Shown piece after piece: positions 13,753-24,929 of a DNA stretch of 64,000 nt. Source of the DNA: Pleurostoma richardsiae (lineage: Eukaryota > Ascomycota > Sordariomycetes > Calosphaeriales > Pleurostomataceae); NCBI GenBank assembly GCA_030052745.1, contig JANBVO010000020.1, positions 496,001-560,000 on the forward strand, written 5' to 3'. Below the pieces are notes generated by a model, which saw only the letters and a list, made by a program, of their open reading frames with translations, did no database searches and was not told the DNA's origin. Position 1 is the first letter of the stretch. The number at the start of each line of letters is the position of its first letter. The position numbers and the translations under genes were made by a program.

Positions 13753-14940
13753 GACTATGTCGTCTTTCTCGCGACGAACTACGTCGCACATGCCGCGACT
13801 CTCATCACTCTGCCCGGGCACAGCCAGCCCGAGACTATCTACAGGACCTTGATGGTCCTATTCCTCTCGGCGGCGGACATGATGAGGACACTCCCACTCC
13901 TCTTTCAAAGAGCCGACTTCGTGCGCGCCGACCCGCCGGGACGTGGACTGTTATGCGGTATTCTGTGCCGAGTCGGGTTGAAGGTCTTGTCAGTACGTGT
14001 AGTCTGTCAGATAGGCAGGCGATAGTCCTGACAGCGTTTCAGACGCAGTTCTCACGCAGTCGCAGAAGGTAGTGGAACATCACCGTCTCCACGAACAGGC
14101 GAGATCTTTGGGTCTACATTAAGGATACGGCTTCGGAAATAAGCTGGGTCTCTTCATTGGCAACAAGGAAAGGGTGCCGCGGAGCAGCACTGTCATGGGT
14201 GATGCATCGTGCCCCAGAGCTTTGAACTTGTTGTCCTGCCGCCAGACATATCGGCCCGGGCCAAGGCGGTGATGCCGCGCGAGATGCGCGAGGCGGAACG
14301 ACGTGCTCAGCTCGTACAGCATCCCCAAACTATTTGTCAGTATGGTCCAAGCTCTCTTTACAATCTCAACCCCTAGCACGCACGGGGCGACCAGATAGAG
14401 CGCTACGGCTACGCCGCGTCCGGGCTCACTGTCGTACCGTATGTTCTAATGTCAGTCGTGAACATATTAACAAACATGGCGACGCCCGAGTCCTCATCCA
14501 TGCTCCTAATCAAGGGTTCCGAGATGAACGACGCACAGCAGTTCGGCGCATTGTTTGCCTCGGTACTGGCCGAGATTGATCTCGGGTAGCCAAACTTTCA
14601 CGTCCGGAGCTGCGTGGCCAAGTTCAATGAGTCGTTCATGACCATGGTAGAGTCCGCAGTGTGCTAATAGTGCTCATATTTATGCTCCTCACCCTCGCAC
14701 CGCTTGCAGTAGGAGCGGCCCCTCGCGGTTCCATGGCAGTCAGAGCACTCCGTTGCAGAGGGGATTGGAGTCATGGCTTGGTTTGCAGTCTCCACGTTGT
14801 TCGGCTCTATGGGGGGCATGTCCTCCAGCATGGCGCAGATTTCCTCTCTTCGCTCTGCTTTTCTCCTTCGTCCCATCGGGGCCATGATCATCGTGAGCCT
14901 GCAGCTCCGTGACTTCGGTGTGTGTAACACCATCAACTGA
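13753..14940 (+). pseudogene. Relic of an uncharacterised fungal multi-pass membrane protein
   Basis: Pieces along the plus strand match my memory of a widespread, unnamed ascomycete membrane protein family. In order these are DYVVFLATNYVAHAATLITL (from 13753), ELVVLPPDISARAKA (from 14224), SYSIPKLFVSMVQALFTI (about 14315-14370), RGDQIERYGYAASGLTVVPY (from 14383) and a hydrophobic tail starting MAWFAVSTLFGSMGGM (14773) and ending GVCNTIN-stop at 14940. The third piece is in a different frame from its neighbours, and stops interrupt the others (near 14020 and at 14374-14376). A functional gene with unusual introns is the alternative. I favour a decayed copy; family identity is from memory only. 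Confidence 0.45.
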
Positions 14941-15300
14941 AATGGCCGTCTGCTGGTCTCTACTCCTCTGTATGTCACTTATCTCCCCGATGCTGCCTGT
15001 GGGATGAACAATCGCATCCTCTTTGAATGGGATATGTCAGTCTCGTTCCGTTATTAGCAAGCAGGGTGCTAAAGGATCGATGGCTCCAGCGGCGCGTGCC
15101 AAGCCGTCGGACAAATTTTGCTGTGCCGCAACCCCGTCCGGGCCGTTCCTCTCTTAGTGCAATTTGTCGTTGATGACAGCTTTCACATTCCCCAAGCCGC
15201 CATCATGCTGTTCACTCTCGATGAAGATTTTACAGAGAGTCCTAGAGCCCCTCGATTCCCTCGCCGAGTCGCTTCATTGGGCACCTATCGGTAGGCGAAA
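14941..15300. other. Intergenic upstream of MFS exporter
   Basis: Promoter space for the exporter that starts at 15301. No gene or repeat seen. Confidence 0.4.
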
Positions 15301-17562
15301 ATGGCTCACATTTCGCGAGATGCAGAAGTGGCCGGCGATCAACTTCAGAATGGCACGTCTCTCTTCGTTGCGACCGCGCAGCGTCGCTCGCTGGCAGTTC
15401 CCAACCAGGACAGACAGATAATGCCAATAGATATAGAAGACACCAGCGAGATTCCGCGAACCCAAGGCCCCGTCTTGCCGTCCAGGATGTACATCACCGG
15501 TTGGAGACTGTACTCTCTAACGTTCGCGTCAGTTCAGCTTGGTCCTAGATCGAGGTGTGAGTAGAAGGACTGACAGGGACTATCAGTTTGTGCCTCTCGT
15601 TGCTCCTATCAACACTAGAGACGACCATCGTCAGCACCTCGCTTGTTTCCATCACGAATGCTCTGGGTGGCTTCGAGCAGCGTGACTGGGTCGTCACGTC
15701 TTACCTCCTAACTTACACAGGTGCGCCGTTGCACTGTTCTCCCCTGGGCGTCTGCTTATCGACTTCATCCAGGCTTCCTCGTGATTTTCGCAAAGTTTAG
15801 CGACATCCTAGGGCGCAAGCTCATGCTCCTCATTGCCTTGGCCTTCTTCACTGTCTTCTCGATCGTGTGCGGGTCGATTTCCTCGATGCTCGAGCTGTGA
15901 GTGTTCTTGAAACATGAGAAGAAGAGAGCGACGGCTCGTCTAATGCTAGAAAGGATCGTTTTCCGCGCCTTCCAAGGCATCGGTGGCTCCGGTATCTACG
16001 CTATGGTGACAATCATCAACCCCGAGATGGTGCCGCCCGAGAAAGTACGTGTGTCTGTTCTACTTCACACGCCTTCTATCACAGCTCCCGAGCAGCATTG
16101 GGCTGCCGAACCAACCTCTACCTCTGACGAGCAGCTCTTGGACGAGAGAACCTGACGAGATGCACATAGTGGGGTCAATATGTAGCCATCATATCCATGG
16201 TGATGGTTGTGAGCTCTGTGCTCGGTCCCGTCCTGGGTGGTGCTATCACCAATTCCCATACCTCTTGGCGTTGGGTGTTCCTCCTGAAGTGAGCTAAGAG
16301 TCACCTATCCAATATAAGATCACGCTCTGACCGTGTATACCAGTGCACCGGCGGGCGGTGTTGCCACAGCCCTGATCGTATTTATTTTACCCACTCATTT
16401 TCCGAATCAGGGAATCCCATCGCTCGAATTGAGAATGCGAGATAAGTTCTCGCGGGCTTCCCTCGCTCGTCTCGATGTGCTCGGAGCGTTCCTGCTCCTG
16501 GCTGGATCCATCCTCATCGTCTTCGGTTTCGAGGAAGCTGGCGCAAGATATCCCTGGACCAGCTCTGCCGTGATCGCGACACTTTCACTGGGTGGCGCTC
16601 TGCTAGTCGTCTTCGTCGGCTGGGAGAAGCTCGTCGGACGAGATCATGTTACCCAAGAACCCATCTTCCCCTTGCGCCTCATGAAGAAACGACTGGTCAC
16701 TGGAATGTTTCTGTACGTGACGAGACACTCATCTCGTCAACTTTCCTTTTCTGATGTTTTAGCAGGATCGGATTCTTCGCGGGACCGCCGTTCATGACGG
16801 TACTGATCAACCTCCCACAGCGATTTCAAGCTGTCCGGGGCTCCAGTCCGTTCGATGCCGGAATCCACCTGCTGCCCCTGCTGCTAGCATCCCCTGTAGC
16901 AGCAGTCACATGCGGCCAGCTCGCCAGCAAGCTACGTGTCCCTCCATTCTATATTATGCTCGGCGGCACCTCTTTGCAGCTTCTTGGTGTTGGCCTCGCC
17001 AGCTCCGCAGGAACAAACGATGACAAAGCTATGTATGGTTATGAGATTATTATGGGGCTCGGCTTCGGAACCACTCTGATTACTCTGCTGATGTTTGTCC
17101 CTTTTGTCGTGGACAAGGCAGACATGGGTAAGTGCTCAGCTTGGACTCGTGAGTAGCTGGAGTCTAACTAGAACAGCTGTCGCAATGGGGGCCGTAACCC
17201 AGGTCCGGGTCCTCGGTGGTACCGTTGGTCTTGCAATCAGGTAGGTCGCTAGCTCATTGATACTCTGGAGGCCACTAAGCCGCTGACATGCCCACGCCAG
17301 CTCTACGGTCCTCAACAACTACGCTTCACCTCGCCTGTCGTCAGTCCTCACCCCTTCACAGCTGAATAACATCTCCGATTCTGTTCAGTGCATTAATTCC
17401 CTGCCTGACGCAACCCGAGACACTGTTCGACAGATATTTTCCGATGGGTACAGTGCTCAGTTGCGGGTAATGCTATACTTTTCTGCCGTTGTCTGGCTGG
17501 GGACCTTCCTGCTATGGGAAAAGAGGTTGAGGAACATAAAAGATATCGGTGACGGATACTAA
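15301..17562 (+). CDS. MFS drug/toxin exporter, DHA (14-TM) type
   Basis: Proton-coupled efflux carrier of the plasma membrane. Nine exons (15301-15527, 15587-15720, 15773-15896, 15954-16044, 16170-16288, 16344-16712, 16766-17127, 17177-17240, 17301-17562) sum to 583 codons. After an approximately 70-residue hydrophilic N-terminus come LLSTLETTIVSTSLVSIT (TM1 motif), DWVVTSYLLTYTGFLVIFAK, the loop motif SDILGRK, FRAFQGIGGSGIY (TM4) and the antiporter motif C VLGPVLGGAITN, then FFAGPPFMTVLINLPQRFQ. These are hallmarks of fungal multidrug and mycotoxin exporters such as those in secondary-metabolite clusters. Its substrate is unknown. It is convergent with the cutinase gene with only 67 bp between stops. 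No biosynthetic gene is adjacent. Confidence 0.9.
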
Positions 17563-17629
17563 ACCTATAACACATGGTCTCAACGAGCCAACCAGCAGGG
17601 GCTCGTGTACGCCTTATGCCATACAGAAG

Positions 17630-18483
17630 TTACACAGCGTTTGCAAGGACAAACGTAGCCGCTGTGCCGGCGTCCTCTGCATATGTGAGGTGCTCCAGCA
17701 GGATCAGATCTCCATGTTCGCAAATGTTGTCACCGTCATGGCAGATCACCAGCGTCCTCGACGCGGAGACTCCTTGCACAGCCTCACCGTTGTCTGGGTC
17801 CCCGAATATGACCACCGAGCTGATCTGCGCTGTCGTCGCGGCCGGAAGAAGCGCTGCCGCGTTGTGAACGAGCTGGCCTCCCTGCGAGTAGCCGGCCATG
17901 ACGAGCTTCGTGCTCGGGCACGCTGCTAGCGCCGCTGTCACGTCGTTGGCCCTGTACAGTTTGTGTTAGCCGCTCGTATAGCAGCGGTATGTAGATGTGA
18001 TCTGATCGGGTGATGGGCCCCGGTTTGGACTTACATTGTCTGGCTTCCTGCCGCGTCGCCGCCGGCTAAGAAGCCGGGGATGTCGGCGGGGTAGTCGACT
18101 CCCTGCACAGCTACCGTCTCCCCCGTACCTGCCTGAGACTCCACAGCATCGAAGAAGGGCGGGCCGACGAGGGCGCCGACGTTTCCGGTCTCTGTGGTGC
18201 CCCGAGCGAAGATTATGGTGATATCGGCGCAGCTGCCGTCGGCAAGGTCGTTCTCCGTCGTATCGATGTCGAAGGCAGTGGCCAGGGCCAGCTCCGCGTC
18301 GGAGATGGTGTTATCAACGTCCTCAACGGCCACGTTGACGGGAAAGAGTTGCACCACAAGCGCCAGGAAGGCGTTTATGTCCGACCACTGCCGCTTCTCC
18401 GGGGCTGTGTGTGGCTGCTGAGTCGGCGCTGCCAGCACGCCCGAGGAGAGGAGGATAGCGGGGAGGATGGCCAACTTCATCAT
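17630..18483 (-). CDS. Cutinase family serine esterase (secreted)
   Basis: Extracellular carboxylesterase that would hydrolyse cutin or related polyesters. Two exons, 18483-18035 and 17951-17630, give 256 codons. Two ATGs lie in tandem (18483, 18480); a signal peptide follows (KLAILPAILLSSGVLAA) and then a KR dipeptide typical of a propeptide end. Cutinase landmarks are ITIIFARGTTETGNVG (oxyanion strand), the nucleophile box GYSQGG, the cysteine-flanked Asp in CHDGDNICEHG and the His in LEHLTYA. Length fits the family, with a somewhat long N-terminal pro-region. A TATA-like element lies about 80 bp upstream of the start. The gene is tail to tail with an MFS exporter. Confidence 0.94.
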
Positions 18484-18561
18484 GCCGTTACTGATCCTAG
18501 AGGTGGTTAAGGAGGACACATAAGGTGTGCCTAATACATCTTGAGCTCAGCGGCAAGGGCC

Positions 18562-18567
18562 CTTATA
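18562..18567 (-). promoter_or_regulatory. TATA-like box of cutinase gene
   Basis: Minus strand reads CATATAAGG about 80 bp before the cutinase ATG, a plausible TATA position for an inducible gene with a short leader. Confidence 0.4.
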
Positions 18568-19800
18568 TGTGCCTAGCAGAAGCGTTTGCTCCATGGTCGG
18601 GACCACTCCGAGCCGATCGTCCAAGGCATCAGATGGGCAAGAGACCGAGAGAGTTGGGACCATTCCCTTCTAGTGCTTCCTAGAAGGGAAGGCGTGAGAT
18701 CCTTCGGCGATTCTAAACTCTCCGCGTATTCTAGTACGGTCAGCTGTCCGGAAGAGAAGTAACATCACTGCGGCATCGATGTGACAGGGTAGAGGTCGTC
18801 CCGAGTCAACCATTCGCAGGTCACAGCCACATCCCAGTTAGCAGTCAAGCGCCGGCTCGACCTAGTGTGCAATGGGTCTCGCAATGGATGCAGCAGATTT
18901 TGATCGTCCAATCGCCGGTTGGGGACTCATTTACGTCGGGGGCCTGCGCATCACGTAGTTCCCTTCTCAATGTAGCGTCCGGGGTGCAGTAGATCCCTGT
19001 GCCGGGCCGCGTCTCGGCGCCCAGTATCAAGAGCTTGCCGGGCATTAAGCCCACCATAACACCAGGATCACTTTCCGACCAGCGGTCTTGGCGCGAGTAG
19101 TGAGGAATCAAATGGGACAAGGAGGATAGACATCGACACATCCTACCATGGAGCCACATCAGCTCAACGACGTTCAAGGTTAAGTAGGCACTTGCAGGCT
19201 TCCCTCCCTTCAAATGCCGTATGCGGAGTATAATGCGCGGTGACTGTTCTGCTTACCCCGGATTCCCCACGCCCCACGGAGGCACCCCTCACGCATCGAT
19301 GCTTGGCTAAGAGTCCGGGGTGGTCACTTATGCGGGGATGAAGATCACCTCGGCTCGACGTCTTTGCCAACCTAAGCATGTGCATTTCCGTGAGAAACCC
19401 CTCGAGAATATTCCCGACCTCTCCGGGATGAGAGATTGTGGCCTGAGAGATCACTCCAAAAACAAGTCACTCGGACCTTTCCGAAGGTGAAGGGCTCCCC
19501 CGATCTCGAGTGTGCTACTTAACGCAACCTTTACAGTGCGCCGCTCTTGCGCTCTACGCTGTCCCGGGCGTTTTGCTCAAACTTCTAGGACAGACATACG
19601 ACGGCGCACCGTTGGGGTTTCTACGGTTAGCCTAGGTCTTGGGACATGTAGCATCTGACCCGCCAGTTGCAAAGCTAACTTAAAACTCATCGATGTGCTC
19701 TGGTACAACAACAAGTGAGATCTACGACGTGCCTATACTCCTACAATGCGACTAAATCCAGAATCTCTGAGCCTCTTGATCAAAGAGCAAGCGCTGGTCT
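18568..19800. other. Intergenic, cutinase promoter and SQR 3' side
   Basis: Upstream region of cutinase and downstream region of sulfide:quinone oxidoreductase. Minus-strand open frames at 18845-19454 have no recognisable product. No repeat or RNA gene seen. Confidence 0.4.
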
Positions 19801-21466
19801 CTATGCATACTTCGGCTGTACGAACCCCTTGGGACCGAACCATGTCCCCTTCAAGAAACTGTTCCAGTATACGGGCGGCTTTGAGAAACGGATGTGTTAG
19901 CTCGGCTTCACAGGCGATGGCTCTCATAGAAACTCACAAAGAAATCCTTCTTCAGGTGATAGAACGCCCGCCTGGGCTTCTCCTGACTGCCGAACACACT
20001 GGCAAACGTCTCTTTCGGCACTCCTCCGTACTTGAACTCGCAGAGCATGAGCTCACCGTGGCCGGTCAACAGCGGACAACTCGCATAGCCATCATACTCG
20101 GCGTTCGGCTCCTTTCCATTTATCGCGGCAAGAAGGTTGTGCACCAGAACCGGAGCCTGCGAGGAGATTGCGGCCGCAGTTTTGCTGTTGGGGAGGCTTG
20201 ACGCATCGCCGAGCGAGAACACATTCGGGTACCTATGGGTCGCCCGTCATTAGCAGCCGCGTATTAAGAGCTCCATCAATACTAGGCATAACTTACTTGG
20301 TATGCTGTGTCGTCGCCTTGTCGACAGCAACCCAGCCGGCCTCATCAGCTAGAGGTTCATATCAGCATCATGTCCCGAGTCTTCAGCACTGCCGGGACGA
20401 GAAATCCGAGAAGCTTACCCAAGGGTGACTTCGCCACCCAGTCCCACGGCTTCTGCGGCGGCACAACGTGCAAGAAGTCAAAATCTCTTTGCACCTCCTT
20501 GCCGCTGTCGGCCAGATTCTTGAAAGTAGCCGTCCTGCTCTTGGAGTCAACGGCGACGAGGTTGTGCTGAAACAAGCCCTCGACATTACGCTCCTGCCGG
20601 AGCTTGTCCAGTGCCTGGGAATACTTTGGCACCGCGAACATCGCTACAGCACGGTTAGTGACTGATAGCAGACAGTCTCTGGAGCATGCTGAGTACTTAC
20701 AAGCAGCGCCGGTAGCGAAAGTCGCATCGATGTTGCCCCGGACGCCATCTTTGTTCCACTGGGACAAAGCCATCCACATGACCTTCTGCGGGGCGCCAGC
20801 GCACTTGATGATGCCCGCTGGCTGAGTGAATATGGCCCTGCCCTGTTTGAAGGACTGGATGTTCTTCCAGACCTTCTCGACCGTCTGTGCAGAGTAGATG
20901 GTGGAGACGGGGCTCGCAGGGTCCTCCAGCGCAGCCGGGAGACCGGCAATGCCGGCAAAATTGGTCTCGAGACCCGGCGCCACAACCAGGTAGTCATATG
21001 TGACATTAGTACCCTCAGCCGTCTTCACGACGTTGTTTGCCGGATCGAAGGTGGACACCTGCAAAGGGTAGTGCTTGACCCCCTCCGGGATGACGGATGG
21101 GAGAGGTCGCTGCATCCCGGAGAGCTGCTTGAGACCAGTGCCCACGAGCGTCCATCCTGGCTATACCCGCCCACGCATGTCAGGGGCCTGTCATGGGAAA
21201 GCCGGGGGTTCCTCGTCATGGAGACCTACCTGATAGTGGTGAGTTGAGGCCGGATCGAGGATGGCGATATCGGGCTTCTCAAGCTGCTTTGAACGCGTCA
21301 ACTGGGCAGCTACTGTTACGCCGGCCGTTCCGCCGCCGACGATAACGACACGGTGGTGTGCTTTTGCTGGAGATGAGGTCGCGTAGCTGCGTGCTGCTGA
21401 GGACGAGCAGAGGCCAGCCGCAGCCCTGGGGAGTGAAGCCCGTGACAGCACTTTGACAGACGCCAT
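19801..21466 (-). CDS. Sulfide:quinone oxidoreductase, mitochondrial
   Basis: FAD flavoprotein that oxidises hydrogen sulfide and passes electrons to ubiquinone. Six exons (21466-21230, 21160-20701, 20643-20419, 20348-20297, 20232-19938, 19878-19801) total 448 codons. An Arg/Ser-rich N-terminus (SRASLPRAAAGLCSSSAARS) fits a mitochondrial presequence. The FAD dinucleotide fold is VVIVGGGTAGVTVAAQL; HHYQPGWTLVGTGLK is the family signature, LVVAPGLETNFAGI follows, and GIIKCAGAPQKVMW supplies a conserved Cys. The second FAD contact VFSLGDASSLPNSKTAAA and the C-terminal FFPPVYWNSFLKGTWFGPKG also match HMT2/SQR-like proteins. Close to the usual 420-460 residues. Well supported. Confidence 0.94.
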
Positions 21467-22372
21467 GGTATCTCAACAGTGGGTCCGAATAGGCGAACCG
21501 GAGACCTAGACGAGGAAGCTCAGTCTGGAACAGAGTTTCTTGTCCAAAGGTCTCCAGCTCGACGAAACTTGCACGAACCATCACCATGCCTTACACTAGG
21601 GAGGTCACGTGAAAGCACGCAAGAGCTCAATCCTTCACTGGCGCGCCCCACAGAGATCCGCTTGCCGGGCCCCCTTTCCTTACGTAACAATTCTGCACGT
21701 GATTATCACGTGATAGAGTCTCTGTCACAGTCGCCGGTGCCCCTCGAGCCTCTCACGCTGAGGCTTCCCATTTTGAGTTGATGTACTCATATTTACATGA
21801 CCCTATCTTCATGGGCATTTCGAAGCCTAAATGGACTGTGTCTTGCAGCCACGGCGCAGGCTAAGTACTTTGATGGAGATGGGTAACCTCCGGGCTGCTT
21901 CTGACAAGCGTAATACTGGGCAAAGACTCTATCAGACGGGAGCGTCGCTGTGGCATTTCTAAATCGCAGTGCTGAGACTGCCGAGACGTCACTTTGGCCA
22001 CGCAGAGACTTTGAAGATTCATATTGGTCTATTCTTTATGACAGCATACCGACTGTGGGCCTTACGATGTTCCCTTTTTGGTGGAGGTGATTTCCCACGA
22101 AGTAAAGGCCTATAAGCTAAGCCCTCTTGACACCAGCGCTTGAGGTCCTTGTCGAGTCTCAGTAACAGTAGTTATGGGCACCGATGAAGAACCGAGAGTC
22201 AAACATGGAAAAACTTGATCAGCAGAATTTCTCAACTGATTATAGTCTGAAAGAATAGTAAGGTAGACTTTGAACATTACCATATCCATGGCGTGGTCAC
22301 TAATCATTTGCCTAAGCTCTCGACCCTCAACGTGACCCATTTTCTCCTCTGAGGGACGGCCGTGGCTTCCCG
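21467..22372. other. Intergenic, SQR promoter and UstYa-like 3' side
   Basis: Contains CACGTG-flanking palindromic sequence near 21690-21715 (CACGTGATTATCACGTGA, two E-box-like cores), a plausible bHLH or sulfur-regulator type site upstream of SQR. Nothing else recognised. Confidence 0.4.
21697..21714. promoter_or_regulatory. Inverted CACGTGA pair upstream of SQR
   Basis: CACGTGATTATCACGTGA holds two CACGTGA cores about 230 bp upstream of the SQR ATG; a further CACGTGA lies near 21606. CACGTG is the core bound by bHLH factors (Cbf1-like proteins act on sulfur genes in yeast). Function here is inference. Confidence 0.4.
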
Positions 22373-23515
22373 TCAAGGAGTCTCTAGCAGGACATTGTCA
22401 GGATCAGGTTGTTTGAGGAAATCGGTCGGGACGGTGTCTGGTGGGGGAGCCTAGTACCCTGTTAGGCTGTGACGTTCTCGCCTGGTTGTTAAAAGGGGTT
22501 TGTGTGTGTATGTGTATACCTGAAGTCCTCCAGCCCATTCTTTGACTTTGTCAAAATTCTTACATTTGTGCCTAGTGTTGAAGTCCGGGAATGGCGTTGG
22601 CTTGTCTCTGTTGTACCATACTTGACCGAGAACGCCAGTGTCGACATTGCACATCAGGACCTGGCGTAAAGTATCGAGACAATGGGCTGTAACAGGACGT
22701 CATTCATACGCTAATAGATGGGCTACGGAATGAAGACCAACATATGTGTAGTTGCAGGATGTCTTCCTCATTCGAGAATGCATGAGTGCCCAGCGATCTG
22801 TAATAGTTGTAGTTGTAGTACAAGGATTTTCGAAGCAAATTCTGTTGATCATTAGGAGAGCAATACAACCGTCAGTGTCTTTCACTTACTAGGCAATGAA
22901 GATGATGCATCCCTTCGACGTTGACGAAGAAGCCGCCCCCATATTGATCGGCACGCTGAACATGTGCTGGCGTTAACCCACTACGGAGTCCGTCTTCCAT
23001 GGAAATGATCCCGGCTCGGTCTAGCTCTCTGTGAGGAGGGTGCGTTGCTTAGAATGTGATCAAGACCCGTGCTTACAGTCAACGCCAAGCGATTCCCATG
23101 CTGCGTCCACATCTGGTGACCCCGGAAGACGAAAGATCTCCTGCTTCATGAATGATCCATTGAACTGCCTAAACGCGTACTTGATCTCAACTTCCTCGAG
23201 GACAGGCGCTACACCCACTGCCGGTTAGTTACAGCAATGATAAGGAGTACCCAAGAGCTTACAATAATGGGCAGTATACGCAGCACATTTTGCGTCGAGG
23301 TTCACTCGTTGTCGACCCCATTCCGCACCAAGCCAACCACTCAGGACATTCAATGACATCAACAGAGTTCCTATCAAGGCCACAAAGAGATTCGAGGATA
23401 TATTGCCCTTTGCCTTTTTCATTACTCTCACTGTGTCTGGAGACTCCAAGTCGTCGTCGGACTCCTCGAGAAAAGCTGCCAACGGCTGCGCTTCAGAAAT
23501 ATTTTCTCTCTCCAT
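22373..23515 (-). CDS. UstYa-like (DUF3328) oxidase, one junction apparently damaged
   Basis: Member of the family whose characterised proteins (UstYa/UstYb) carry out oxidative cyclisation of ustiloxin-type peptides. The ATG at 23515 opens a cytosolic tail, one membrane segment (NLFVALIGTLLMSLNVLSGW) and a lumenal domain with VEIKYAFRQFNGSF and GFFVNVEGMHHLHCL. Both diagnostic HxxHC motifs are present: HHLHC and, across intron 22687-22741, HISHC followed by LDTLRQVLMCN. Clear introns are 23209-23262, 22842-22889, 22687-22741 and 22451-22519; the stop is at 22373. Between about 23028 and 23084 the obvious GTAAGC donor and CACAG acceptor do not keep the frame and produce a TAG, so this allele may be non-functional or use an odd junction. 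It sits 920 bp from the Tyr-repeat precursor gene, divergently oriented. Confidence 0.85.
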
Positions 23516-24434
23516 GGCGTTTCTGGTAAAGTGGTTTTTTGATCAAGTTAGTCAAGAATCGGGACTCCGCCATGGGGATATGTCTGGATTATGTGCTGCC
23601 TCCTGATAAGTGAAGTTTCAGTACTATTTGTCTGCATCTGCTCTTCTCTTTCCACGTCTTGCCGCCGACGGGGTGTCAAGCCACTGCGGGGGAGCTTGTT
23701 TTCCATTGGGCGAGGACTCAGCTGCGTATGAGGCGTGCTGCTTTCTTGCACTAGCGATCAGCCGCAAACTATGAATTCTCTTGGCACTACTGAGACATCG
23801 CTGATGTTTGCAGCCGAGTCCTTGGGCAAGATTGCGCCACTTCTTCTGATAGTCAGTCATGAGGTAATAGCATGCCGGGTAGTGGTGGACTCACTATTAC
23901 CGAACGGTGTTTGTGGAGAGCTGACAGATTTCTAGGTTAAATACAATCCCTTGGCGATGTCCTTGATGATGTGTTGGCGCTCGGTGAGCTCGCACATCTA
24001 GCTATGCTGTTCAGGGGGACTGGGGAATCACGAGGCATTCAGCGCCAGGAATACAGCAAAATAGTTGAACTAAGTCCTGTTTAAACCGTACACTTAAGAC
24101 GCTAGAGATGACGCTTTCGATGCAGGGTTTCGGACTTGTGGCTTCATCCTCTAGCCTTTGGCGATCGAAGTCCCGCATTGGGAAGTGCCTTACTCGGACT
24201 TCCCGGTGCTGACTTGGCGTTTTCTTGGAGATGGCTTGGGGACTTGGGAGGGTATCGTAGCCCGATGCTGACTACGAGCAGAGGATGAGAAGCATATAAA
24301 GGCCCCCTCGCTCCCAGTCTGCTGATCGTTTGATCCGTCGCTTCTTCGCACAGCAGCCCAGTGTGCAAAAAGATTACAAGATCCCATAGTGTCTACATTC
24401 CGGTCGTTGCAGTGGCCCTCCATTCAGTGTCAAA
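23516..24434. other. Shared promoter region of UstYa-like gene and peptide precursor
   Basis: Divergent intergenic region of 920 bp. A TATA box lies 135 bp before the precursor ATG. Short open frames (for example minus strand 23624-23860, Lys/Arg-rich) match nothing I recognise. Confidence 0.45.
24295..24300 (+). promoter_or_regulatory. TATA box of the Tyr-repeat precursor gene
   Basis: TATAAA 135 bp upstream of the ATG, with a C/T-rich stretch after it (CCCCCTCGCTCC), resembles the core promoter of a strongly transcribed fungal gene. Confidence 0.5.
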
Positions 24435-24719
24435 ATGAAACCCACAACTCTTCTCGTGGCTATTCTGCCACTGGCACTTGCTGCCCCCGTCGCCGATACC
24501 AAGAAAGTTGATATCCGAGCCTACAGTTCCTACGGTGATTACTCCGATACAACCTACACCTCATACGGTAGCTACGAGGGAGACGGTTCGGGCTCTTCAG
24601 GAGCCAGTTCTTACGGTTCCTACGGAGCGTATGATCCTCCTTCGGGTGGCTATGGTTCCTACGGGACATATAAACGTGCTGTTGTGGACTTTTTCAAGAA
24701 GACGTTTGGAAGGGGATAA
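24435..24719 (+). CDS. Secreted Tyr/Gly-repeat peptide, candidate dikaritin (RiPP) precursor
   Basis: Intronless 94-residue protein. Residues 1-17 form a textbook signal peptide (MKPTTLLVAILPLALAA). A short pro-segment with KK (23-24) leads into a Tyr/Gly/Ser region holding four copies of the heptapeptide Y-x-S-Y-G-x-Y at residues 30-36 (YSSYGDY), 41-47 (YTSYGSY), 60-66 (YGSYGAY) and 73-79 (YGSYGTY). A Kex2-type KR follows at 80-81, then a basic, amphipathic tail AVVDFFKKTFGRG. Known dikaritin precursors (UstA, AprA) are secreted, repeat-bearing, Kex2-processed and encoded next to UstYa genes, as here. Against this, KR sites do not separate the repeats as they do in those precursors. Alternatives are a Gly/Tyr-rich wall protein or a small effector. 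The gene is real by codon periodicity, signal peptide and TATA box; the function is inference. Confidence 0.8.
   Translation: MKPTTLLVAILPLALAAPVADTKKVDIRAYSSYGDYSDTTYTSYGSYEGDGSGSSGASSYGSYGAYDPPSGGYGSYGTYKRAVVDFFKKTFGRG
24522..24671 (+). repeat. Four imperfect Y-x-S-Y-G-x-Y heptapeptide units
   Basis: Coding repeats at 24522-24542, 24555-24575, 24612-24632 and 24651-24671, with spacers of 4, 12 and 6 residues. Tyr positions 1, 4 and 7, Ser 3 and Gly 5 are invariant; positions 2 and 6 vary (S/T/G and D/S/A/T). The nucleotide core TACGG(T/A) recurs. Confidence 0.85.
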
Positions 24720-24929
24720 AGGATTGGGGTAAGGCCCAGGGTTTATCAGGACGAGTACTTCAAGCACACTTGATAGGACAAGCAACTTGCTTATTGTGAC
24801 CTTCGCAATACTTCAACCGCTCATTATGAGCTTACAGCAACATTGATTGCACTCCACCAATGGCTGAGGGGTACTATGATATATTCATGACCCTTAGCTT
24901 CAATGAAACATTATGGGTCGTGTTCGATT

